A stretch of DNA of 21,653 bases from Isoetes engelmannii (Eukaryota > Streptophyta > Lycopodiopsida > Isoetales > Isoetaceae). Of the stretch, positions 1 to 11,600 are shown one piece after another; within the stretch, counting starts at the first letter, position 1, and the number at the start of each line of letters is the position of its first letter. The translations under genes and the position numbers were made by a program. Location of the stretch: NCBI GenBank assembly GCA_011763485.2, contig JAANSK020266383.1:1-21653 (forward strand), given 5' to 3'. Under the pieces are notes generated by a model, which searched no databases, had not been told where the DNA came from, and worked only from the letters and a program-made list of their open reading frames with translations.

Positions 1-31
<31 letters not shown>
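1..31. repeat. TTA microsatellite
   Basis: About ten uninterrupted copies of the trinucleotide TTA at the left edge; it may continue beyond the window. Confidence 0.95.
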
Positions 32-937
32 GTTTCATAGACATGTGTGCAATGTAATAGGCCCCATGGTACAACCCCTTATGGAACTTGTATATATGTC
101 GCCATACTCGACATGTACTAGTGATGTGGCCACATAATATACATATTTATATAATATATTGTCCTGGAATGTGACATTCTCCTCACTTTGAATTGATGTT
201 GTTCGTAGCGTCACGAGTCTATCCACCTTGGAAACTTGCATGATCCCTGTCGGACTCCTTTAATGCATTGCAATGAAAACAATCACCTTAAGGTAATATT
301 TTCATATTAACGTTACAACTATCAAAATTGTTACAATATAATAAGGCAATAGCCATGCGCTATAGTCCATTTTTATCTCTCTTGTTGTTAGATCTAAGCT
401 TGTCTTACCCTCCTTTGCTTATACGAAATTGAAGAAAGCAGTAGTGGTGTCATTCTGAAAACCACGGATCATTTTCCATGATATAATATTGGAAGAATCT
501 TTATACTGGCCATGAAATTGACCATCCGATTGGGCAGCCGTGATTGAACAGATAAAAAGGGAAAAAAGGGGAGAGCACAAAAGAAAGAGAAAAACGGAAA
601 AACGAAAAAACGAAAGGGAAGGGATAAAGGGGACCAATATACTTAAACCTCTTATAGCCCAGCAGTAATAGGCTATTTATTCTATTCTATTCTTAACACT
701 ATAATCTAAAGCAGGTGTGTATTGGATATCCTTCAAGCACTAGCAACCCCATTCCAGTGACATAGGAAGACGAGAGCCTCAAAAGGGGCTAAAGAGAGAG
801 CCAATGACCCATGCCCACACCCCATGACCCATTTATCTTTATCATATTCCATTTAAAATGGCAGGCCAATTATAAAACTGCAGGTGGAGCCAAAAACTAG
901 GTCACGGGTTTGCCATAGAACCAAGAATAAGAAACCC
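32..937. other. Downstream intergenic DNA, no gene seen
   Basis: No open frame here has a recognisable product. The stretch contains a purine-rich low-complexity tract at about 548-635. That tract makes a false hydrophobic open frame on the minus strand. It also contains a small hairpin followed by a pentamer tail (listed separately). The rest is AT-rich and featureless to me. Confidence 0.6.
654..694 (+). repeat. Hairpin with TATTC tail, possible 3' end of a non-LTR element
   Basis: ATAGCC at 654-659 pairs with GGCTAT at 671-676 and is followed directly by about three TATTC units. A short hairpin plus a microsatellite tail is a usual 3' end of SINEs and some LINEs. The body upstream was not recognised, so this is tentative. 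Confidence 0.35.
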
Positions 938-1251
938 AGTGGTATTTTGAGAAAATTAGCACTAAATTTTTTCAATGACCTGAATGCAAACATGCCCTTC
1001 CGATGAATTGTAGATTAAGCTGACAGTCTTTCCAACGAGCATAAGATCATTCAATTCTAAGATCACAATCTCAAGTTATGCGATTTTTCATTTCTCAAAT
1101 TCTGAAGAACTCAAGATGAAATTTTTAACTCCAATTCAAACAATCTTATGCCTGTCGAAAAGATCTGTGCATAATCTACAATTCATTTGAAGGGCACATT
1201 TGCATTCAGATCATTGAAAAATGTTATTGCTAATTTTGCCAAAATACCACT
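938..1251. mobile_element. Foldback (MITE-like) element
   Basis: Two arms of about 120 nt, 938-1059 and 1131-1251, are inverted copies of each other, matching at about 85 percent over the outer 82 nt by eye. The outer ends are AGTGGTATTTT and its complement AAAATACCACT. The centre (1060-1130) also pairs in part. No coding capacity is present. Long terminal inverted repeats on a short non-coding body are the mark of a foldback MITE. I could not find a convincing target-site duplication, so the exact ends and superfamily are open. Confidence 0.75.
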
Positions 1252-1265
1252 AAGGTAATTTGGCA

Positions 1266-1339
1266 AACTTTAATAGTATTTTGATAATTTTCCCTATTTT
1301 TTAACTTTAATAGTATTTTGATAATTTTCCCTATTTTTT
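1266..1339. repeat. 37-bp tandem repeat, two copies
   Basis: The unit starting AACTTTAATAGTATTTTGAT occurs at 1266-1302 and again at 1303-1339, almost without change. Its AGTATTTTGATAATTTT core resembles the end of the neighbouring foldback element (AGTGGTATTTTGGCAAAATT), so it may derive from it. Confidence 0.85.
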
Positions 1340-1845
1340 TATCACGTTGCTTACATCTCAAAAGCCTCACATCCTCGTTCTAAATAAGAGATGCTAGAGG
1401 CGTTAGGCTATATAGATATTCGCCCAAAAGTTTTTGGAACAAATGTACAAATATACTCTTTTAAGCTTGTCTGGTGCAAAACATGTTCTCAACCGCTGGT
1501 TTAGAACTGTATGTCAACAATGTACAAATATACCTTTAGTGTTGATTGCTGAACAAGTCCAGCATTGGACAATGAACAAACATGCTATAATACAGTGCGC
1601 CTACACAGCGGCGCCAAATAATATATCGACCCATCAACTGTAATGGTTCCAGCCGAGGCCACGTCCATCAAAAACAAATTGCTGTTGGATTGAACATGCT
1701 GAAACGCTGGATAATATTTGAGAGACTGGAACTTCGTTTCATCTCAAGCAAAGATGCAATAGTAGTTAATCAGATACTACTATCTGGTTGATGAGCTGAG
1801 TAATCTCCGATAGAGAGTCCATGAAGAATGACTAGTGTACATGGA
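1340..1845. other. Intergenic DNA downstream of POLE, no gene seen
   Basis: Only short open frames without recognisable products occur. A 15-bp direct repeat, AATGTACAAATATAC, is found at 1442-1456 and 1519-1533, 77 bp apart. Nothing else stands out. Confidence 0.6.
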
Positions 1846-1851
1846 TTTATT
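1846..1851 (-). terminator. Likely poly(A) signal of POLE
   Basis: The minus strand reads AATAAA here, about 127 nt after the stop codon. A TGTA element (TGTACA) lies directly upstream on the gene strand at 1851-1856, which is the usual order of plant poly(A) signals. The 3' UTR would thus run from 1977 to about 1825. Confidence 0.5.
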
Positions 1852-1977
1852 GTACAGACAAAACAGTGAAGCTTCGATTGGACAACCCCGAGAATTTACA
1901 ATTGCCACTTTACCCAGGGCCGAGCCTTAACAGAAAGAAGCTGATTTGCTGGAATTTGGATGCAACACAAAGACGGA

Positions 1978-2619
1978 CTACAAGTACTTCCTATCATCCA
2001 GTATCCAGGCAACGCACTCCTTCAACAACTCGAATTGATGATATACAGCAATATTGAGGAAGACCTGTATTCTTGCTAGAAACTTTTCAGGTTTGTCTGA
2101 GCAGACAAATGCTCCACCACACCCACATTGTTCAGCAATATGAGATGCTTTAATCTGCATTTAACACTCTTAGTAAGAAAAAAACAAAACCCCGAAGCGG
2201 AACCTGCACAATGCCTTGGCCCAGCTTACCTGGCGGCATTTACAACAAATCAGATCTTGAAGATGAAACAGACGCTCCCTCTGGCGAACTATTTGTAATA
2301 ATGCATTTTCAATCTGTTGAAGATCGTAAGGTTGCCCACATTGTGGTACTGCACAACGCCAATCATGCTCAAGCAGTGCAGCATCACGACATAGATCCAG
2401 GTCCCGACAGTCATTGCAATAACTAGAAAATACCACGCAGATACAAGTTATATCATAACCGAATACATAACCAAAGCTTTTTTCTGTGTTTTTATGCTGA
2501 TGAGCCAGGTACCTGCAAATCACATTTGGTAGTGTGAAGGATAGGCAGGGATCATGGAATTGGGCTTCCGACGAAAACTCTTTCACGTGAACTAATTTTA
2601 ATAAGTTTTTCCGCATAAC
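1978..2619 (-). other. POLE exons 47-49: carboxy-terminal CysA and CysB modules (residues 2052-2209)
   Basis: The end of the protein carries two metal-binding cysteine modules that tether the B subunit (DPB2). CysA reads [16 protein letters not shown] followed by WRCAVPQC: C2086, C2089, C2110 and C2115. The second pair is spaced C-x4-C rather than the C-x2-C of human Pol epsilon; I recall the same wider spacing in Arabidopsis. CysB reads ICCKC and QCGCGG: C2146, C2149, C2161 and C2163. The protein finishes with a helix-like segment ([23 protein letters not shown]) and stops at TAG 1980-1978. Exon 49 starts after the acceptor at 2155/2156, in phase 0. Confidence 0.9.
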
Positions 2620-5600
2620 CTGCAGATCATTAATGCCCATTTGAGTATGTAGCATTCACAGGTTAGAAAATGAAGCATCATAAGACCTGAACAGTATGTT
2701 GCACACGGTAGTCCAGAGAAAGCACTGCGCTAACATATTTGATAAATTCAAGTGCAGCATCACCCAAGGGAAGGTGTGATCCTGCAAGCTGGGGGAATTC
2801 CTGAGCTGCCTTTGTGTCAACGTTATCTTCTATTCCCTTTTTTGCAGTAAAATGACGTTGGATATCTCGCACTATACGCAGTAGTTTGTCGGTAAAATAT
2901 GATGCTATCTGCATGGCAAACCAAATAAATAAAGCTCAGACTTTCCATTAATGATTTGAAAATTCTTGTCTTGCTTCTATTAAAATATGTACAATGACCT
3001 GTCCTTTCAGGAACGAGATTTCCTCTGCTTCAACATCAGCTGCGGCAGCTAAAGTAATTGATGGTGTGCATATGTTACCAGCAGTACGCGACATGGCTAG
3101 GTTCCTTACATGTTCAATGCCATGTTTCCAGGGTATGTATATAAACTCAGATACTATCACTATGAAATAATCTTGTGTAGCCTTTGGTAGGTAATCAGCA
3201 ATATTCCAGCTGGAAACAATATCAGGTTGATCCACATTCAAATCATCTTCTTGAGAACATGGTACGTCTGAATGCCTTAGGCCCGATGCATCAGCTTGAA
3301 TGCCCCCGTAGTTGTACTGCAGAGAGAAAAGAAGTTGTAAATATTGTTACTTGTCCCGCTAGCAATACCCTAAATCATTTGCATGAGCTTCAGTATTTCT
3401 AGCACGTGCTGATACCATGCTAGTACCTGGTCCATGAATAACAGAGAGTACCAGTAGCGTTGAGGCTCTAGCTCTATCCATTCAAACAGCTCTCTGATTT
3501 GCAGGAAAGAACAGACATCGTAAATAATCGCCATGAAGAGAATATAGAACTGAAGAAAAGGAATGCTAAAGTACCTAGAACGAACTGTCTTTAGCAAGTA
3601 ATCACAATATCCTTGTGCAGAAGAAACGGTTTTCTTTCCAGTAGCAATAATAACACGAGAAAAATTAGCAAAAACGATAGTGGCACCAAGTTTCCGAAGC
3701 TCTGCCAGAAGCAGAGCATATACCTTCTGCATAACCTGTTAGAAAGGCGAATATTAGACAGAATGACTTACGGCATCAGAGGAACTTAAAACAGGATCTA
3801 ATTGTTACCTTGTGTAGGATGCGATGTAATGCAGAATCATGGAGTCTCGATTGAGGACTATAAAATAATGAACAAGATACAGTAAGAAAAGGATATGAGA
3901 GATAATGACATAATCAACATCTGCATGCTTCAAGAAACACATCATCTTAATGATATCACTTCATACTAGATAATAGAAAACAACTATAAAGATTAATCAA
4001 GCAAGGGAAACCACAGGAAAGGTTTCCAATTTCACCTGCAAAGCCACCGGTAAAGATGTTGTACTAAACCATCTGCAAAGATGTTTCCAAATGAAATAGC
4101 ATCTGAAACCCAGCCTTGCACCATTTGTTTCAACACACGAAATGCAGATGCACAAGCTGTGGACTCATCACAGCTTAGATCTGACTTCTGGATGCTGTCT
4201 GCACCTGCGTCTAACTCAAACCCCAATAGAGCACCTCCTTCCATTTCATTGACCTGACTGCTTTTGAGGAGAGCATTCACTGCCAAATGATGCACCTGCT
4301 CAACTAACAGAAACCGATCAGGACAAGCAATAATTTTTTTTACTACCTAACATGATCAAAGATAATACATCTAATGTTGGTAAAGCTTGTACTATATAAT
4401 CCAGAGCAGATGTAAAAAATCTCACCTTCAACTCAATGGTCACACTCCTATATGCACCAGGATAGTTTAATGTGGGCTGGTGTACCTGCAATAACAGACC
4501 AATGAGCCTGACAGATTGTTGAATAGCCACTTAAGTTAAGAATGAAATTTACTTCATCAGCAAAACTTGGCTCCTCTTCGGGGATGCCACCAAGGTCAGG
4601 AATTCCATTATCTGAAATCCAAAGGATCTGAAATTATACAATAAAATCAGATGACAGTTTGAAACTTCACACTTCAAGCTTGTAGGTCATTGTTTGAAAC
4701 AAACCTGCTGGTTATCCCTCAATGCACGTGCATAGAAAGCATCGGCAGTAAATAGGACCCAGTCCGAATCAAAATTCCCCAGAGGAACCTGAGAACAATA
4801 AATTCTTATACTTGGAGATTTTCAGCAAAGAAACAACTTTACAACTGCGAATAAATCCTCACATACATGTGCATAGCGTGAAAGAACAATTCTGTCGCTA
4901 AGCCATGTAGCTGCAGATGCACACCGCTGGATGGCAATCTTTGCTGCAAATGGTTGCCATCCGAGAGCCTGTTAATTTAAATCCAAGTTAATTATTTGCT
5001 CACCAATTGAGAAGTGGATAGCTTTTATGAAGGATCAAACCTGGTAATGATTATCGCTTGCGTTAAAAGGAACTTGGACATAAGGAAACTCGGAAATTGC
5101 AGGCACGTTCCCTATCAACTCATCCACAGAAGGACATTGAATTACAGATATTGTCGGTCCCTGATGTAAATCTCTGCATCAAAAAGATTTTTTCAGATAC
5201 CCTTCAAAAGCTACATAGGAACTTATAACTAATTGGCCTAAGATCAATCGTCCGCAGGGCCTGACCAAAAAAACAAGTGCAGCTGCTTAAGCAATCTTGA
5301 TTAGCAGCCTCTGTGGGTATTATGTTAAGATATCCAGAAGTGTATTTGTCATCCTATAAAAAGTATCCAGACAGAAGTGCTAGATGATCCAAGCACATTC
5401 GACAAAATGAACTCTGGAATAAAATGTATTAGTAGCATGCCAACACCTACATGGATTTTGAACAATTTCAGGCTATTTGGAAAACATACAGACTCATGTT
5501 TAAAATCAACAAATTGCTGGCAGGAGGGTGGTATATAGAATCGAGTCGCTTCCAGTTATTTTATTGAGCTTATTATTCAGATACAGTATTAAACTAATAA

Positions 5601-8600
5601 AGCTATAAGAAGAAACTGAATAATGTAACAAGAAATACCTGTACTCTTGGAGGGTCCTTTGTAATTGTCGAGCAGCATCAACATTGCTACTAACATAGTC
5701 AACCTGAATGATAAATCAAAGTTTTAGAGAGATAACAGAAGCCTAGCTCAATACTGAAACTTGCTAATTTAATAGTCCATGTCCAACTAGTTTACTGAAG
5801 AAAAAACTTTGTTAAAGATTTTAAAAGAAGATGGGGTTATATTATAAGTTTCCCAAAACCCAGAAGAAATAGGGCACAAACCTTAAACGAGGTTTGTGAA
5901 TAATCACAATAGACCTCTGTAGGAGTTCCAATATTCTGAACAGTATCCCGAAATTGCTTTTCGAGCTGATTTGCAGATAACTCCTTATTGTGGAAAGGAC
6001 TAACAACAATCACAGCTATAGTGTTCAGTGCTGGTATACTTAAAGCATAAAGCCCTCTTGTGTCTGATGCACTGCATAAGTTCAAGATGCAAAATTGCAA
6101 TAAGTATATCTTGTCAAGACAAATACTGCAACTGTAAAATATGAAAGATGGCATCAACCACCTGTGGTACAAAAAAAAGAATGAAACTGGGTCTATAAGG
6201 TACGAGCATTCCGTCGTCGTCTTCATGTGCAGGTGGTCCAAGGACCATCCATTCAAGAGACTGTGATCTTTAGCCTTTTTATCAACAACACAGACACAAC
6301 CCAATTGAAGCACAGACTGGAAAGCCAATGGTATTTTTGTTTCATATACACCCTACAACCACAAATATGCCAAAGGAATCAGAGATGATGTATGGCTTTT
6401 AAGGTCTAACCTCAAAATCTGTAAGTTTACTAACCTCAACTTCTGGGTCTGAGAGATGAGCTGCAATACTCTTGCCTGCCAGCCTAAATTGCCTCTCATC
6501 TAAAATCACCTGGATATATAATTATAGTTAATTCATAAAATAAGATCATTCCTTTCAAATATAAGGTTGCATGATGTAATAGAACCAAAACATGTGGCGG
6601 ATGAGAATCTTCTACGGTTGCTGATAGAAATCATGAACAATAAGCAAGTCGTATCTACACAAACATATGCTTCTATCCCTCTATGATGATAACACCTTCA
6701 TTACAAACTGAAAGACCACTCTGGATCTTGCTTGTATGACCTTTAGGCGCTGGTGATGTAAGCCTGTGCCTCAGTTTCAAGCAATGGTCACACTGAGCAC
6801 TTCAAACTAGTTACAGAAACCTATAGTAGTCCCAGAGAATGTTGTCTCAACTTTACTGCTGAATGACTCGTCCCTTTTCTTTGACAACTCTGATCAATAT
6901 ACTCTGCCCTGATACTATGTAAACATGTACTTATACCAAGAGTTTACCTCAATAAGGTTTAAACAAGGCCGCCCATGAGGTAGGATGCGATTAACACGTT
7001 TTCCAGGATAGTCATTTGTAACTGCTGCTCGTGTATTCAAATAAAAAATGCGCGGAACCTTCAAAGGTACACGAAACATGTACCTATCAGCAATAACCCA
7101 TGCCATGAACTCTCCCAGGCGTGGAGTCGAACAAATTTGCAATATCTGTGACATGTCAATGTTATATTAGTTAAAGTGTGTTCCAAAAATAAGGCGTTAA
7201 GAAACAGCAACATTACCTGCCAGTGAGATGCAACCAGTGCATTCTCTCTATTACGAAAGAAGGATCCTACACCCGCTCTGGGATACAAGCTTCTTGAGGT
7301 TTTCCTTGAATGTCCTAGCTCTTGTTCCACTCCAGTTGAGTCTTGTCTGTAAGATAAAGGTCAAAATTTAGTTAATTGGACGTTAGAAGCAGTACTATTT
7401 ACTAAATTTTCAAAAAATCAAGACCTGAAACGTTTTCTTGCCTCCCGAATCTCCTTCCATTTACGTTTTTTGTGAGTAAGCCAAGTGCCATAATCTGCAC
7501 GTTTGTCAGGGCTAGGTGGAAGAGACGAGTTTGCAGTTAGGTGGTCATTGAAAGTTACAGCTTTCTGTAGAACTGGCATGCCTTTAAAATTCTTGCTTCC
7601 ACATAGATCCTCTAAATCTCCAACTATCCCATCTTCAGTTGGAACCTCCTCTGTAGCAGCTGGTTTTTTCCGAGAAAATACATCTAAAATGCTCTTTTGT
7701 CGAAACTTATCATCCTTTTCGCGGATCTTTTTCCAAAGCCAATCTGGATGTGCAACTCGTGGAACAGGGTTGGCAACCTATGGAGAGAACATGAATAAAA
7801 AAAGCATTTTGAGAGGAAAGTACTCATACAGGCAGCAGATTAATTTCTTGCTCTGACATTACAGAAAGCAGAGCAATATTGACCTTTTGCATTGCTGCAG
7901 GAATAGTAATAATTTTCTGAATAGCTGAGCTCAGCCGTTGACGATAATAATCCCAATCAACAATTGACCTGAAGGCCACATCTCGTGAGACCTTACACCA
8001 CTTCCTTAGGTACACCTTCATCACATCTAAACCAACAAGTCTACCATTATGTCCAGGAGAATTATGCAACACACAGCCATTATAAGCATCAACCTTTACC
8101 TGGATCTGTTTCAAATATTGCCACGGGTATTGCACGTTCACTGACTGGAGCTCCCTGCACAAATGCCAATCTTGCGTCACCATTAAACCCATGGAACTTA
8201 TCTATGACAGAAATAAATTGCAACTAAGGAACAAACCTGTGGATCACAACCCACAATGTACCGGCAACTTAGCCCTTTGTCCTTCACCATTGCTTCACCA
8301 AGAAAGTCTGCAAGTCGTTTTGCTGTGGTGGTTGCACAAGATTTTTGTTCACCATAATCTGCTAGGGACTTGCTCATTGTGCTTGATTCAGAAATGTAAT
8401 CCAGAAGTTCACTATCTGCTAAGTCTAGCCCATGATTCTGCATTCCAAACAAGAACTGTCATTTTAGCAATCTCTTCTCTTCACTTATACCATCCACATA
8501 AGCAAAAGTAGCTCCATTAAAGGATTTAATGGCATAAAAGATGCAGTAAGCCACCTCCAACATATCAAGCCATCGGTCAGCAACAGATGCCACTGCAGCA

Positions 8601-11600
8601 TAACATTCCTCGAGAGTCTCGCCCTGAAGAAATTTCTCAAAGACTTCCGCCTGGAATTTATATCACACAAAATAAAATTAAATAGAAAAAACAAATAATA
8701 TTTCTAAATATTGCCACCATTGTTGAACTAACACTATATCCATTCCTCAGACTCAAGCATATCCAGAATATACAAGAGCCCTTTTCTGTCATTGATATGC
8801 TTCGTTGGACCAGTAAATCAATCGACTAAACATTGTTTGGGAGGCCAATGGTCCTACAATAAAGCCACCAGGTGGAATGTTGGAAAGGTCGAAGTAAAGA
8901 GGTTCTGCAATTAAACCCTTGGACAGGTGGATGGCAGAATCTCCTCGTGTGTGAGACATAAAACCAAGACAAACCATGCTATACAGCTGATTGAACTGTT
9001 TCCACGTCAACATTAAATTAAGTAGGTGCTCTTTGGTTGTACTGAATGGGCATATACACAGAGAGTAGCTGCCTTTAAGAGCCAGAACCCAGTCAATGGA
9101 GTCACTTCTGGTGTTTCTTTGTGTCCCAGATGTGGCATAGCTAAAGCTGTTTTGGTTTAGCATTAAATTCAACAAGAACATATCATAGAAGACAGAACAT
9201 ATGCTCCTAATCATTGAAGAGATATTTGAAGCTTTATAAATGAGATTATTCATCCACCCTCGCATCAACTCTCAATATTTGAAAGCAGAAGTGAGCACCA
9301 TTTAACCATCATTGACGAATGGCTTTTTGGATATGAACTAGGATAAAAGATGCACAAAGTTCAAAATACCTGGAACACTTTGATGAGCTTTAGTTCACCA
9401 CGGCGTTTTATTTCAAAACCCTTCAACTCTGCAAGTGTTCCATCATCATTAAACACTGCATAACGTTTCTTGATAAGGATACCTTCTTCCTTAGAGGCTG
9501 GTAAGATCATAGCCTGAGACCACATAGATAATGAAGAGTTACTTCATATTCTCCATTCCTCATATTGAAAAATTTAGAGTGCAGAAGTACCTTGTATGGG
9601 CCATCAACTTCAAACTCTATGGAACACTCACTTGATGTCCTATAAGTGCGACTATCGGGATCATCTAGAGTCTAAAAATGACATAGCACAGTCTTTAAAA
9701 TAAAACCTTATGCAACAAAATGACTACTTAGATAGAATACATAGTCAGAAATATTACCTGATACTGGTCGTTAGTATTGTTAAGAGCAACATCTACATTG
9801 AGCATTACGCATGGATAAGAAATTGTCAACTTCTTCTTAGGATCTCTGCAATAACAAAGAAATGCATGAGACCTAAAACATGAAAATCAGAACAAGAAAA
9901 GTGTGCATGCAAAAGGAAAGCATACTTGGTAGTGAAAGCAAAGTTTTCAGGAAACGATGCTGGCAGGGCACACCATATGCCATCAGTATCAAGCTCTAAA
10001 GGCTTCCCTATTTGCTCAACAAGGACCCGAGCATTTTGGATGATCTTTGCGCCAGTGTATGTCACAACACCTGCCATTTGCATGGAGTACCATCTGGCTC
10101 CCCTGTATAGAGATATTCACAGATTTTATACTGGTACAGGGTCCAAGAAAGAAAAACCAATACTTTAAATGATTCGAAAATTCCAAAGGTTATAAATTGA
10201 ACTGGCTGGGAAGCTGAACACAGATGCACTTTGGTTTTGGGAAAGTGTTAGATATTAAGTGTCAATACCAGCAACTATGGACCAGTGCCATGGTCATAAG
10301 ATATCGAGCCAAAATGAGATGGCGCTTATATTGCACATAAACTGGAGTGCAAGAACCAGATTTAAGATAGTACCCAGCATTTTGGACTAATTTCTCGGGT
10401 TCAAAAATCTTTGTATGTCTTCGGTCTCATAGACCCTGTGTCTTCCATAGATGTCAATAAAAACTTTCTCTGTTTCATTTTTTTCAGGCATTAATTAAAA
10501 AAGAAGGTTCTTTTTTTCCTTTCAGCTCTCATCTTTGTGACACTACTGCTCATAGTTTTTGAACATGTCGCTCTCCTCTCCTCTTAAATAGAGATCAAAT
10601 AAATAGGCAACAAAACTGAGATCAGAACGTAGGGGATATACCATGTATGCCTCAGCTTTGTGATATACTATGTCATGTTTGTTAGATTAAAAAAGAACGA
10701 CCTGGATTTGAACTATTGATTACCTCCATTAAAGCTACATAAATATAAAATAAAATAATTACAGAATGAACAGATTGCATACTTTCGCATCACATATCCA
10801 TAGAAAGAATTCAGAATGCACTTGTGGGCCAGCTGTAACGAATCGTATAAAACAACCATATCCTGCCAAGATAACACATATGATCCAAGAAATAAGATAA
10901 AGCTCAAATAAGCGACTCCTCAGCATCCTTCACCTTAGATAAAAATATCAAGAATTGTCTGGATTACGCACATGTTTAACAACAGTGAACGCAATATTTT
11001 TCTAATCTCGTTCTAATTGCTCCATAATGATGTAACCAAGGGCCCTTTCAACAAACCTGTGCTTCTTGCACCTTAATCGGATTGCCACTGGACTTCGCCT
11101 CTCCTAACTTCCCTTTCCACACCTTATTCAGACCCTTATACTCATATCTTCTATCTCGGAAGCTGCAAATGATAATGTGGTTAATATGAAAAATTAGCAA
11201 AGAAAAGCTCTGCTCAACCTTATGTCAGCATAAAGAAATCACCACTATCAGGCATTTACTATGAAAAAAGGTAAGCAATCTCTGATGTTTGATGTTTAGG
11301 CACAGATAAGTATGATGTGTACACACATTAGACATACCTACGGACAGTGTCAACATAAAAAGGATTTTCGCGCATGCACACGTTTGCTTCTCGTGGCTGA
11401 GTAGTAGCTTTATCAAGTACGCGCTTGTAGACCTGTCATTAATCACAAACAAATTAAATAATCAAAAAAGAAGAAGACTTTAATCGAGTAGAAAAGACAA
11501 ACATGCAGAATAAGTAAATAGATACTTTTTGGCAGTATTTTTTCAAACGATCTTTGAGTTTTGCTTGTTGTTCCTCTTTGTTGAGGTCACGAAAATACTT

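Larger units (their letters stand above)
2687..7145 (-). other. POLE exons 31-46: inactivated carboxy-terminal exonuclease-polymerase half (residues 1302-2051)
   Basis: This is the second, catalytically dead B-family polymerase module of Pol epsilon (it includes the DUF1744 region). It is structural, binds the other holoenzyme subunits and contacts the CMG helicase. Conserved marks are RVNRILP and LNLIE (exon 31), GVYETK then [14 protein letters not shown] (exon 33), RGLYALS and IAVIVVSPF (exon 34), [10 protein letters not shown] (exon 36), [12 protein letters not shown] (exon 39), [18 protein letters not shown] (exon 41), YRWLC (end of exon 41), [16 protein letters not shown] (exon 43), LFMDQ joined to YNYGGI across exons 44/45, and ALEFIKYV plus LSLD (exon 46). 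Fifteen short introns divide it, only two of them above 400 nt. The acceptor of exon 36 was set at 5174/5175 because it alone keeps phase. Confidence 0.9.

Noticed and set aside
35-241. Minus-strand 68-codon frame at the left edge, possibly part of a repeat or transposon
   Set aside because: TATA-like AT-rich sequence and no identifiable protein or terminal structure; too little to assign.
419-637. Minus-strand 72-codon frame that looks like a secreted or membrane protein start
   Set aside because: The hydrophobic run comes from a purine-rich low-complexity tract at 548-635; there is no homologous protein that I know and no gene context.
7503-7856. Plus-strand 117-codon frame
   Set aside because: Antisense shadow of exon 29, whose minus-strand frame matches the Pol epsilon linker.
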